This document shows, in pieces, positions 9,344 through 18,353 of a stretch of DNA of 64,000 nt; the first letter of the stretch is position 1; the number at the start of each line of letters is the position of its first letter. Under the pieces are notes generated by a model that had not been told where the DNA came from, ran no database searches, and was given only the letters and a program-made list of their open reading frames with translations. The stretch comes from an uncultured Draconibacterium sp. (GTDB taxonomy: Bacteria; Bacteroidota; Bacteroidia; Bacteroidales; Prolixibacteraceae), in contig NZ_OY781981.1 of NCBI RefSeq assembly GCF_963677565.1, forward strand, positions 3,960,001 through 4,024,000. Reading direction: 5' to 3'. The position numbers were made by a program, and so were the translations under genes.

Positions 9344-10057
9344 TTATTCTTCTACTTCGTTAACTCCTAAAATTGGAATTGGATTCTCATCTTCTTTTTC
9401 TCCGGCTACCGACGCATAAAGTGTTGCAAAGGCTGCATGAATCCACATTATTGAAAAGATTATTCCAACAAAGAATACAATCAATCCGGCTATAGCAATG
9501 AAGAATGATAGAATTGCCATTCCAAAAATGGTCCATCCGTAACCACGTGTCATTTGCCAGCTTTTTTCAACGGCTTTCATGGCATCCAGTTCTTTATCCA
9601 TAACCAGGTAAGGTACAAAGGCCAGTCGGCATGCAACAATAATACCGGGTATTATCAGCATAAAAAAACCAATCATAGTAAGAGCGATAACAATTAGGTT
9701 TGCCAAAACAATATTTAAATATTGTTTTTTGAAACCTTCGAACATTACTTTTAAATCAGCTTCTTCGTCTCTCATGGCATTTAAGAACAACATTTTTTCG
9801 CCATATTTAATTATTGGCATAAATAGCACACCATAAGCAAGTCCTAATAAGGCAAAAGGTAATAAGAATAAACCGAGGCCACCCCAATCATCTCCATTCC
9901 AATTTCCTTTAAACCCGGCTGCAGGACCACTTAAAAGTCCGACAATTATTACGGCTACAAGAAGTGGCAGGAATGCTTTACCAAACATTTTTCTCCAACC
10001 GTAACTAAAACTTCCACCTGCCGATGGTCTTAATTCAAAATACTTTAAGCTTTCCAT
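9344..10057 (-). CDS. Multi-spanning membrane protein
   Basis: 237 residues. I start at MESLKYFELRPS; the longer reading from 10105 begins with a low-complexity Lys/Thr stretch. It has four to six hydrophobic helices (FLPLLVAVIIVGLLSGPAAGF, GLFLLPFALLGLAYGVLFM, IVLANLIVIALTMIGFFMLI, MAILSFFIAIAGLIVFFVGI) separated by short loops, with MDKELDAMKAVEKSWQMTRG before the last pair. The general look resembles DUF975/DUF4013-type integral membrane proteins, but I do not assign a family. Function unknown. It is divergent from a membrane-anchored LuxR regulator, which may control it. Confidence 0.8.
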   Translation of the reverse strand: MESLKYFELRPSAGGSFSYGWRKMFGKAFLPLLVAVIIVGLLSGPAAGFKGNWNGDDWGGLGLFLLPFALLGLAYGVLFMPIIKYGEKMLFLNAMRDEEADLKVMFEGFKKQYLNIVLANLIVIALTMIGFFMLIIPGIIVACRLAFVPYLVMDKELDAMKAVEKSWQMTRGYGWTIFGMAILSFFIAIAGLIVFFVGIIFSIMWIHAAFATLYASVAGEKEDENPIPILGVNEVEE

Positions 10058-10133
10058 TGTTTTTGTTTTTAATGTTTTTGTTTTCTGCGATGTACCTTGC
10101 GGCACCTGAACATTGTTTTTTGTAATTGTTAGT

Positions 10134-10141
10134 CAAATCTA
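10134..10141 (-). promoter_or_regulatory. -7 promoter element for the membrane protein gene
   Basis: TAGATTTG on the minus strand, about 75 bases before the ATG at 10057. Confidence 0.35.
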
Positions 10142-10191
10142 CAGCATATCTCAAAAAAATCCTTCCTACTAAAGTTGGATTTAGGATTTTC

Positions 10192-10256
10192 ACTACTTTC
10201 GTAGTTAGCGCTGCACGGGCAAAGTGCGTAAAATTGCAATGCACTACTTAAGTAGT
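10192..10256. promoter_or_regulatory. Paired ACTAC palindromes, candidate operator
   Basis: ACTAC-TTTC-GTAGT (10192-10205) and the perfect palindrome ACTACTTAAGTAGT (10243-10256) have centres 51 bases apart. They lie in the divergent region, and the second ends 5 bases before the ATG of the LuxR regulator. The position suggests autoregulation. Confidence 0.5.
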
Positions 10257-10260
10257 TTTT

Positions 10261-11211
10261 ATGGAAATTAAAATTTTAGCATACATTGTAACATTCATTA
10301 TTTCATCCGGTATTTCGGCTTTGGGAATAATGTTGGCCTACCAGCTTTATCAACAAAACAAGAAGCCAATTTTCACCACTTTGCTTTATCAGCAAATATT
10401 CCTGTTCTCCTTTTTATTCTATGGAGTTTGGGGAAATATCAGCCTGCGTTTAGTTATTGCCGATTTAAATATTAGCGATGCATTAAGTGCCAAGTTAGCC
10501 GTATTTATACCAATAATTGGAATTCCCTTTATGGTGGTAAGTTGGTTTATGCTTTTAAAGTTTGCCAATAACAGTAACGGACGCAGATTTACAAAAACAT
10601 TTATTTTTAGCTTCTTTCCTACTTTTGTAGTGTTGGCCTTTGCCCTGGTCTTCCTCATTCAAAAAGGATATATTCTTGTTCCGCAAAATGCCGCCGATCT
10701 GTTTGTGGTTCGGATTTTAGTTTTGCTAAACCTGGTTGTTTATATGTTTTTTCTTCTACCGTACTTCAGAAAAACAAAAGAAGTTGGATTGTTAAAAGAA
10801 ACGGGGCTTGATAAAAAAACAGTACTCATTATTTTTGCCGGTACTGTACTTTATTCCGGAGTAATGTTCTTTTTCAATCGGTTCGGATATATCTCCACCT
10901 GTATTTCGTTAATTATTTTGTTTGCTTGCAATTTGCTGCTTCCAGCAATTATTCGTCTAAAAAACCAAACAACACTCGAAAACGAGAATATGGACTTTCA
11001 GTCGTTTTGTACTTTTTACGAAATATCGAAACGCGAAGCTGAGATCATTCAGGAAATTTGTAGCGGAAAATCGAACAAAGCAATTGCCGAGAAATTATTT
11101 ATAACCTTACAAACGGTTAAAGACCACAATCACCGGATATACACAAAAACCGGTGTAAAAAGCCGTGTTCAACTGGCAAATTTGGTTCGTGAAAAAACAG
11201 GTGAAAATTAA
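10261..11211 (+). CDS. Membrane-anchored LuxR-type transcriptional regulator
   Basis: 316 residues. Residues 1-230 contain about seven hydrophobic helices with no recognisable catalytic domain. The C-terminal 65 residues are a LuxR/GerE helix-turn-helix (FYEISKREAEIIQEICSGKS, then NKAIAEKLFITLQTVKDHNH, KTGVKSRVQLANLV). Such proteins would sense a membrane or periplasmic signal and bind DNA directly; the signal is unknown. It is divergent from the membrane-protein gene at 9344. The first ATG lies just after the palindrome at 10243-10256. Confidence 0.88.
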   Translation: MEIKILAYIVTFIISSGISALGIMLAYQLYQQNKKPIFTTLLYQQIFLFSFLFYGVWGNISLRLVIADLNISDALSAKLAVFIPIIGIPFMVVSWFMLLKFANNSNGRRFTKTFIFSFFPTFVVLAFALVFLIQKGYILVPQNAADLFVVRILVLLNLVVYMFFLLPYFRKTKEVGLLKETGLDKKTVLIIFAGTVLYSGVMFFFNRFGYISTCISLIILFACNLLLPAIIRLKNQTTLENENMDFQSFCTFYEISKREAEIIQEICSGKSNKAIAEKLFITLQTVKDHNHRIYTKTGVKSRVQLANLVREKTGEN

Positions 11212-11226
11212 TGACGCTTCTACTGA

Positions 11227-12477
11227 TTATTCGTCAAAGAATAAATCCTCTTTTAATTTTTCAATCCGTTCAAGTGCATAAATAGCATTTTTGGCACTTT
11301 CCCCTGATTCTGTTAAATAAATCCGGTAATAGTTCATTGCCAGCGTTTTATTTGAATTATACTCCTCGTAAGTTGTCGCAATTTCAAACAGTACTTCTGT
11401 TTTTCCGGGATTCAACTCGTAGGCTTTCTTTAGTGCTTCAATCGACGCTTTAAAATCTCGTTGCTGGCCATACATTTGCCCTAAATGATGATACATTTCG
11501 GATACATAATCAGGCACCGATGCATCAATTGCAAAAGTCATTAGTTCAATGGCATCCTCGAAATTTTTAAGTTTTCGGTTACACAAACTTTGGTAGTACA
11601 TCACCAGTGGATCGTTTGGATTCATCCGTTTTAAGTCGCCAAAAATATCAAGAGCTTTTGCTTCCTGCTCTGCAAAATAGGTACTAATACCATAATTCAT
11701 AAGGGTTTCATAGGCTGGTTGTTTCTCCTGTTCCAGGTATTTCTCAAACTGTAACATTGCCGGGCCGTAACGTTTTGTTTTGTAAAAAAACATGGCCTTT
11801 TCAAACAGCAAGTCTTTATCTGCCGGAAACTGCACAAGACCAGAATCAATAGTGGCCATTATTTCTGTTGCTTCCTTTTTCCAATTGTAGCAGTGAATTA
11901 AATTAATGTAAGTTCCATGGTCGCGCGGATTGGCATCCAACACTCTTTCATACAGATCGCGCGCCTGTTCGCGCTGAAAAACGCGGAATGAACAATAAGC
12001 TAATTGCTTGTTCCAGTATACGTTACTCGAGTCCTTTTCATAAATTCCGGAAAAAACGTTGTATGCTGTTTTGTAGTCGTTTAAATTAATGTGCACACGA
12101 CCAAGTTTGCCTGCGAGAGCCAGGTTTTCTGGGTCAACTTGTATTGCTTTTTCATAAAAGGAAATTGCATCCTGGTTATTCCCCAAAATTGAAAAACACT
12201 CAGCAGTTTCTTCCAGCATTACAACATTACTGGCATTGTATTGCAGCCCGCTCAGAAAAGCTTCCAGTGCTTTTTGGTAATCCTGCAGGTTTTTATAAAC
12301 CACGCCTTTTTTATAAAACAATGCGGACGATGGATTTACTGCCAGTTCTTTATCAATTTCTTGCAGGGCTTTATCGTAGTTTTTATCAATTAAAAGCAAA
12401 TCTATTTTGCGTTGTGCCAACAAAGTGGTTGCAGCACAAATCATTAACAGGAATAGTATAAAAATTTTATAACGCAT
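11227..12477 (-). CDS. Secreted TPR-repeat protein
   Basis: 416 residues. The signal peptide MRYKIFILFLLMICAATTLLAQ is followed by about ten tetratricopeptide repeats over the whole length (for example ALFYKKGVVYKNLQDYQKAL, AISFYEKAIQVDPENLALAG, SIEALKKAYELNPGKTEVLF). It is probably a periplasmic protein-interaction scaffold; the partner is unknown. It lies 55 bases after the BlaR1-like gene on the same strand and could be its last operon member, which would link it to the BlaI/TonB cluster. No enzyme motif is seen. Confidence 0.9.
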   Translation of the reverse strand: MRYKIFILFLLMICAATTLLAQRKIDLLLIDKNYDKALQEIDKELAVNPSSALFYKKGVVYKNLQDYQKALEAFLSGLQYNASNVVMLEETAECFSILGNNQDAISFYEKAIQVDPENLALAGKLGRVHINLNDYKTAYNVFSGIYEKDSSNVYWNKQLAYCSFRVFQREQARDLYERVLDANPRDHGTYINLIHCYNWKKEATEIMATIDSGLVQFPADKDLLFEKAMFFYKTKRYGPAMLQFEKYLEQEKQPAYETLMNYGISTYFAEQEAKALDIFGDLKRMNPNDPLVMYYQSLCNRKLKNFEDAIELMTFAIDASVPDYVSEMYHHLGQMYGQQRDFKASIEALKKAYELNPGKTEVLFEIATTYEEYNSNKTLAMNYYRIYLTESGESAKNAIYALERIEKLKEDLFFDE

Positions 12478-12532
12478 AAATTTCTATTTAATCCAAAGTG
12501 TTTTGTTTGAAGAGCTATGTTATTCCATAAAT

Positions 12533-13951
12533 TTATTGAAGAACAAAATTAATTGGCACCGTATAACTCACGTTTACCGTTTTTCCGCGTTGATAACCGG
12601 GCTTCCATTGAGGTAACGAATTAACTACACGCAACGCCTCTTTATCAATTGAAGGATCAACTCCCCGGGCAATTTTGGCATTTGCAATTTTACCTTCGCC
12701 GGTAACTACAAAGGTTACATAAACTTTCCCCTGAATACCCTTTTCTATGGCAACCTCAGGATATTTAATAGAGTTGGCAATAAACTTCCGTAATGCCAGG
12801 TCGCCACCAGGGAATTCCGGCATTTCTTCAACAATAAAAAATACTTGATCTTCTTCATCTAATTCCAATGGAACTTGTTCTTTACTTTTTACCAGAAAAA
12901 CATTGCCTAAGCTATCCGTATCAAATTCGTACTTGTTTTTATCATTCAGCAAGCCATGTAAAAACTCCAGATCTTCCTGATCACCTTCCAGTTTCATTCG
13001 ATCATCCAGTAACTCAACGGTAATTTTCCTCTCGTTACTGTCTTCTACCTTCGTTATTTGCACCGTTTCTTTTTGTTCGCACGCAAATATTATAACCAAT
13101 GCCAGCAAGGATATAAAACCCAATATATATTTAAGGTTGGCCAATTTCGATGACCGTATTTTCGAAATCATTTGAATTCGCTTTTTAACCAACGACGAAT
13201 TAAAATTATTGGCAATATCCAATTGCGCTCCAACGGCCTGACTTAAAAGTAATTGTTTATACTGAGCAGAACTTATTCCGGAACCTAAAACCGCATGATC
13301 GGCCAGGTATTCGTGATTTTCGCGAATGGCACGTTTTAACATCCACATAAAAGGATTAAACCACTGGAAGACAGTTAGTATTTCAAGAATCAACACATCG
13401 AATGTATGTCCTTGTTTAATGTGTTCCATTTCATGCGTCACCATTTTTTCGTAACCCGATTCTTTTTTCATTTTCGGATTGATGAAAATATAGCCCAAAA
13501 ACGAAAAAGGGCTGAATTCTTTGTCAACCAACACAAAACGATAATTATCAATGTATTGTATTTCGTTTTTAGCAATGATAAGTACAATCTGTATGATTCT
13601 GAAAATCATTCGGCCAAGGAAAAACAGCAGCCCTAATAAATAAACAGAAATTATGATCTTGCTTGAACTGATTGAATTTACCATTGCTCCTGAAAGATCC
13701 TGCCCGTAAATGGTAACAGCCTCTAAAACATTACGATATGGTGTTACGGTAACTTCGGCCAGCATGTTTGATTGTGGTGCATAAACCCGAAAATGCAGAA
13801 AAGGAAGAATTACCGAAAACAAAACGGAAAAGAGCAGAAAGAGCCGGTTTAAACGAAAAAAAGTTTCTTTTCGTAAAAACAACACGTAAATAAGCGATAG
13901 CAATGCCAGGCTTATCCCCGATTCAATAATAAAATTTACAAGATTATTCAT
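12533..13951 (-). CDS. BlaR1-like M56 peptidase with C-terminal TonB domain
   Basis: 472 residues. N-terminal transmembrane helices surround an M56 zinc peptidase with HEMEH (His173, Glu174, His177) on the cytosolic side. A further helix near 275 leads to an extracytoplasmic region that ends in a TonB C-terminal domain (about 375-472: PEFPGGDLALRKFI, IQGKVYVTFVV, DPSIDKEALRVVNSLPQWKPG). In BlaR1/MecR1 systems the peptidase activates on a signal and leads to loss of the BlaI repressor. Here the penicillin-binding sensor is replaced by TonB_C, so the signal is probably not a beta-lactam (inference). The ATG overlaps the blaI-like gene by 8 bases. Confidence 0.92.
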   Translation of the reverse strand: MNNLVNFIIESGISLALLSLIYVLFLRKETFFRLNRLFLLFSVLFSVILPFLHFRVYAPQSNMLAEVTVTPYRNVLEAVTIYGQDLSGAMVNSISSSKIIISVYLLGLLFFLGRMIFRIIQIVLIIAKNEIQYIDNYRFVLVDKEFSPFSFLGYIFINPKMKKESGYEKMVTHEMEHIKQGHTFDVLILEILTVFQWFNPFMWMLKRAIRENHEYLADHAVLGSGISSAQYKQLLLSQAVGAQLDIANNFNSSLVKKRIQMISKIRSSKLANLKYILGFISLLALVIIFACEQKETVQITKVEDSNERKITVELLDDRMKLEGDQEDLEFLHGLLNDKNKYEFDTDSLGNVFLVKSKEQVPLELDEEDQVFFIVEEMPEFPGGDLALRKFIANSIKYPEVAIEKGIQGKVYVTFVVTGEGKIANAKIARGVDPSIDKEALRVVNSLPQWKPGYQRGKTVNVSYTVPINFVLQ

Positions 13952-14330
13952 CGGTCTCCCGGTTTTCGTTTTCTAAGTCGCGTTTCACATCTTCCATCAT
14001 TTCATCCAATTCGGATAAACTCATGTTGTCTTCCTTGGCAAAAAACGAAACCATTTCCTGGAACGAGCCACTAAAATAATTTCGCATAAAGTTTTTCATA
14101 AACGAACGCGTATATTCTTTTCTCGAAATCAAAGGAAAATACTCATGAGTTTTACCATAAGCGTTGTGCCCTACAAATCCTTTCTTTTCCAAAATGCGAA
14201 CAATTGTAGAAACGGTATTGTACGCGGGTTTTGGAACGGGCATCTCTTCAATAATATCTTTAACAAATGCTTTTTCAAGTTTCCAGAGCAACTGCATTAC
14301 CTGCTCTTCGGCTTTGGTAAGTTCCTTCAT
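13944..14330 (-). CDS. BlaI/MecI-family transcriptional repressor
   Basis: 128-residue winged-helix repressor (MKELTKAEEQVMQLLWKLEK, then NTVSTIVRILEKKGFVGH) with a C-terminal dimerisation segment ending in acidic residues. It pairs with the overlapping M56 peptidase gene. In the known families BlaI dimers bind inverted repeats at their own promoter and are removed after BlaR1 signalling. A large dyad lies 37-86 bases upstream of this start and shares its TTTAGTTA half-site with the promoter region of the TonB genes, so the regulon probably includes both. Confidence 0.94.
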   Translation of the reverse strand: MKELTKAEEQVMQLLWKLEKAFVKDIIEEMPVPKPAYNTVSTIVRILEKKGFVGHNAYGKTHEYFPLISRKEYTRSFMKNFMRNYFSGSFQEMVSFFAKEDNMSLSELDEMMEDVKRDLENENRETDE

Positions 14331-14366
14331 TTTGTTCGTTTATAATTGATTTCGGCTAAACTACAA

Positions 14367-14416
14367 AAACTGTACCTAAAAATTTAGTTAGAGAACTATT
14401 TATTTAGGTACAGTTT
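14367..14416. promoter_or_regulatory. Nested dyad upstream of the BlaI gene, candidate operator
   Basis: The outer arms AAACTGTACCTAAA (14367-14380) and TTTAGGTACAGTTT (14403-14416) are perfect over 14 bp. Inside lies a second inverted repeat TAGTT-AGAG-AACTA (14385-14398). It sits between the TonB gene stop (14430) and the BlaI start, so it could be operator, terminator or both. There is no long T-run on either side. Confidence 0.6.
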
Positions 14417-14429
14417 AATTATAACGCGA

Positions 14430-15185
14430 TTAATTTAAGGCAAAATTTATAGGAACTGTATACTGAACCCGAACAGGCTCGCCTCGTTGTCTCCCCGGCT
14501 TCCACATGGGTAAGGCTTTTACTACCCGGAGTGCTTCTTTATCTAGTGAAGGATCTACACCACGAGCTATTTTTGCATCTCCTACCGAGCCATCTTTTTC
14601 AACTACAAACGAAACATATACTTTACCTTGTATTTTCTTCTCTTGTGCAATTTCAGGATAAGAAAGTGCATTGGCTATATATTTTCTTAATGCTTCATCG
14701 CCGCCTGGGAATTCGGGCATATCTTCCACGATAAAAAATACTTGACTATCACCTTCTCCGTATGAGCTTTTTCCCTCTTTTGCCGCTTCCTTGTTAAGAG
14801 CAAAATTTATAGGTACTGTGTAACTCACTTTTACAGGCACACCATCTTTTTCTCCGGGCTTCCAGTTTTTGTCGAGTGCATTAATAACCCTTAATGCCTC
14901 CTTATCGATCGAAGGATCAACACCTCGTGCTATTTTTGCATCTTCAACTTTACCTTCTTCATTTACTAAAAAAGTAATGTACACTTTTCCCTGAATTCCA
15001 TTTTCTTTGGCAGCAACCGGATATTTTACCAACGATGCGATATCATTGCGAAGTGCTTCATGGCCTCCGGGATATTCCGGCATGTCGTCAACAATGAAAA
15101 ATACGTCTTTTTCTTTCTGGTCATCCTGTGCAAATACGCTCATTGTCAGCAACAAACCTAAAGTGATTAAAATAAACTTTCTCAT
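14430..15185 (-). CDS. Secreted protein with two TonB C-terminal domains
   Basis: 251 residues. The signal peptide MRKFILITLGLLLTMSVFAQ is followed by two tandem TonB_C domains (about 28-130 and 148-251). Each begins with FFIV.DMPE.PGG and ends with VSYTVPINFALN or VQYTVPINFALN. There is no membrane anchor besides the signal peptide, so it is a soluble periplasmic duplicate rather than a classical energy-coupling TonB. It follows the membrane-anchored TonB gene by 32 bases, in one operon. The role is unknown; binding TonB boxes or peptidoglycan is possible. Confidence 0.9.
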   Translation of the reverse strand: MRKFILITLGLLLTMSVFAQDDQKEKDVFFIVDDMPEYPGGHEALRNDIASLVKYPVAAKENGIQGKVYITFLVNEEGKVEDAKIARGVDPSIDKEALRVINALDKNWKPGEKDGVPVKVSYTVPINFALNKEAAKEGKSSYGEGDSQVFFIVEDMPEFPGGDEALRKYIANALSYPEIAQEKKIQGKVYVSFVVEKDGSVGDAKIARGVDPSLDKEALRVVKALPMWKPGRQRGEPVRVQYTVPINFALN

Positions 15186-15217
15186 AATTCTTTTATTAAT
15201 GGTTAAATTAAAAATTG

Positions 15218-15907
15218 TTATTGCAATTGAAATGTAATTTGTGCATTGTAATATACTTTTACAGGCTTACCACGCTGCTTACCCGGTTTAAAACGCGGCA
15301 GACTGTTTATTACGCGTAGTGCTTCCTTATCCAGCGACGCCTCTACAGGTCTAAGTACTTCTGCATTGCTAACATCGCCCATTTCGTCAACTACAAACTT
15401 CACGTAAACTTTTCCCTGGATTCCGTTTTCCTGAGCAATTACCGGGTAACGAACATGAGAACTAATGAATTGGTATAATGCTCTTGTACCACCAGGAAAT
15501 TCAGGAATTTCTTCCACTATCACAAATATTTCATCAACAGTTTCTTCCTCTTCATTTTTACTTTCGAATAGTGGTTGTATGTCAATCACTGTTTCATCAT
15601 CAGCCTCAGAGTCTTCAATTAACAATTCATCCTCTATTTCTATATCATCGTCAACAATGTTTAATACTTCAACCACTTTAGGTGGCGGCGGAGGTGGAGG
15701 TGGTTTCACTTCCGCTTCCCGGGTAATGGGAATGATTTCTTCCTCAACTTCAAACGATTGAATTACTCCAAGAGAGTCTGCTTTTGCCGGTGCTGTTGTC
15801 CACTCAAAGGCTACAAGTGTTGTTCCCAGCGCTACTACTAACCCAATTAAAAAGAAGGTGTTTCGCTTTTTTTCCAGGTCAGCCTTTTGTGCTTTTTTTA
15901 CTTCCAT
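15218..15907 (-). CDS. TonB-family energy transducer
   Basis: 229 residues starting at MEVKKAQKADLEKKRNTFFL; an ATG three codons upstream is less typical. One transmembrane helix (about 18-36) is followed by a periplasmic linker with eight consecutive prolines (KPPPPPPPPK), an acidic stretch, and a C-terminal TonB domain (about 130-229). This is the TonB layout: inner-membrane anchor, Pro-rich spacer, and domain contacting outer-membrane TonB-dependent receptors. No exbB/exbD is in the window. It is the first gene of a two-gene operon with the double-TonB_C protein; inverted repeats in front of it resemble those at the BlaI promoter. Confidence 0.92.
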   Translation of the reverse strand: MEVKKAQKADLEKKRNTFFLIGLVVALGTTLVAFEWTTAPAKADSLGVIQSFEVEEEIIPITREAEVKPPPPPPPPKVVEVLNIVDDDIEIEDELLIEDSEADDETVIDIQPLFESKNEEEETVDEIFVIVEEIPEFPGGTRALYQFISSHVRYPVIAQENGIQGKVYVKFVVDEMGDVSNAEVLRPVEASLDKEALRVINSLPRFKPGKQRGKPVKVYYNAQITFQLQ

Positions 15908-16018
15908 AATTGTCAAAAATTTGTTATTACTTTAAAATTTTACCGTTCATTTTTAGTAAAAACAACATCTTCCTTTTTGACTATAGCTTTCAGTTATCCT
16001 TTATGTGAACAAACATAT

Positions 16019-16119
16019 AACTAATAAATTAGTTTTCAAACTAAATATTTAGTTATTTTTATTTACAAAATTGTAACCAGCTGTTTTAGTGCCTGTTAAA
16101 TCACCTAACTTTTTAGTTA
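16019..16119. promoter_or_regulatory. Three AACTAA/TTAGTT inverted repeats upstream of the TonB operon
   Basis: AACTAA-TAAA-TTAGTT (16019-16034), the perfect palindrome AACTAAATATTTAGTT (16039-16054) and TAACT-TTTT-AGTTA (16106-16119) lie 110-215 bases upstream of the TonB start. TTTAGTTA recurs in the BlaI promoter dyad (14383-14390). These are candidate BlaI operators. Confidence 0.55.
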
Positions 16120-16152
16120 TAGGAATATATGAAAGAGGTAGAATAAAGATAT

Positions 16153-16920
16153 TTATTGAATGGTGAAAGTATCGCGGTCGTTTAGCAAAGGGAATTTTTG
16201 TCTGAATTCGTGTAATTCGGAATAGGAAACTTCGAATGTTTGAATGGCTTCATGCTCTCCCATAAAGTTGGCAAATCCTTTCGGAGAAATATAGGCTGAA
16301 TCGCCAAGATATTTTAAACCGGTACCGTCGGTTCCAACACGGTTAATACCAAAACAATACGATTGATTTTCAATGGCTCGTGAAATGAGCAGGTTTTTCC
16401 AAACATGGTGACGCGGCGACGGCCAGTTGGCCATATAAAATACAACATCGTAATCTTCCAGGTTTCGCGCAAATACCGGAAAACGCAGATCGTAACAAAT
16501 TTGCGGACAGAATTTCCAGCCTTTGTAATCGACAATTAATTTCTCTTTTCCGGGTGCGTAATGTAAATGCTCCTGCCCCATGCTGTACAAATGCCGCTTG
16601 TCGTACGTTTCAATTTTACTATCAGGAAAAACCCAGATTGCACGGTTGTATATCTTTCCTGCCTCTTCAATAATCAGGCTTCCAACAACGGCTGCGTTCT
16701 TGTCGGCAGCTACCTGCTGCATCCATTTTACCGATGGCCCATCCATCGATTCATTTAACTTCTCAGGATGCATTGAAAAACCTGTTGTAAACATTTCAGG
16801 AAGAATAATCACATCTGTTCCTTCGATGTTATCAAGCCATTTTGAATATTTTTCCAGATTTGCGTCTGGATTCTCCCAGATTATATCGGGTTGTATGATG
16901 GTTATTTTCAGGTTTTCCAT
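16153..16920 (-). CDS. Nitrilase-family amidohydrolase, omega-amidase type
   Basis: 255 residues. The catalytic triad of the carbon-nitrogen hydrolase superfamily is visible: Glu42 (ILPEMFTTGFS), Lys108 (TYDKRHLY) and Cys142 (QICYDLRFP). The MFTTGFSM and ENQSYCFGINRVGTDG phrases are typical of the YafV/Nit2 branch, which hydrolyses alpha-keto-glutaramate or -succinamate. The substrate is inferred from family. A single gene; the sequence downstream is an ATCTG/ATCAGCG-rich intergenic repeat before the alcohol dehydrogenase. Confidence 0.92.
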   Translation of the reverse strand: MENLKITIIQPDIIWENPDANLEKYSKWLDNIEGTDVIILPEMFTTGFSMHPEKLNESMDGPSVKWMQQVAADKNAAVVGSLIIEEAGKIYNRAIWVFPDSKIETYDKRHLYSMGQEHLHYAPGKEKLIVDYKGWKFCPQICYDLRFPVFARNLEDYDVVFYMANWPSPRHHVWKNLLISRAIENQSYCFGINRVGTDGTGLKYLGDSAYISPKGFANFMGEHEAIQTFEVSYSELHEFRQKFPLLNDRDTFTIQ

Positions 16921-16933
16921 GTTTAAGAAATTG

Positions 16934-17011
16934 CACGCAAATGACGCAGATTTTTTTGATCTTCACTGATTAAAATCTGTGTTTATCCTTAAAATCAGCG
17001 TTATCAGCGTT
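16934..17011. repeat. Intergenic repeat of ATCTGTG / ATCAGCG words
   Basis: The stretch alternates GACGCAGATTTTT, AAAATCTGTGTTTATCC and AAAATCAGCGTTATCAGCG. It is built from imperfect copies of an ATCnGCG-like word, with a partial inversion around 16960. It resembles degenerate intergenic repeats seen in many Bacteroidota genomes (recollection, not searched). Confidence 0.45.
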
Positions 17012-17017
17012 CCATTA

Positions 17018-18058
<1,041 letters not shown>

Positions 18059-18080
18059 TGAGTTTAATTTTGATGGAATT

Positions 18081-18088
18081 CAAATGTA
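18081..18088 (-). promoter_or_regulatory. -7 promoter element for the alcohol dehydrogenase
   Basis: TACATTTG on the minus strand, 23 bases upstream of the ATG at 18058. Confidence 0.4.
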
Positions 18089-18353
18089 GTTAGAAGAAAT
18101 TTGAATTGGAAGGGATATTTATAAAAGTCTTAGTGTAATAGTGGTTTTTCAGTACAAACAACGCTTATCCGAATGATTAAATCTTTTGCACCATGCTTAA
18201 TTAGTACAGTGCTGGCAATATTTCAACATAAATTACTATAGCTTTTTGGATTATTGCGTTATAGTTCGTTACACTAAAGTCTGCATGACTGTCTGTTAAG
18301 TGAGACGTAAACTATTTCATATTGAACAAAGGAAGAGAAGAACATTGTTCTCA

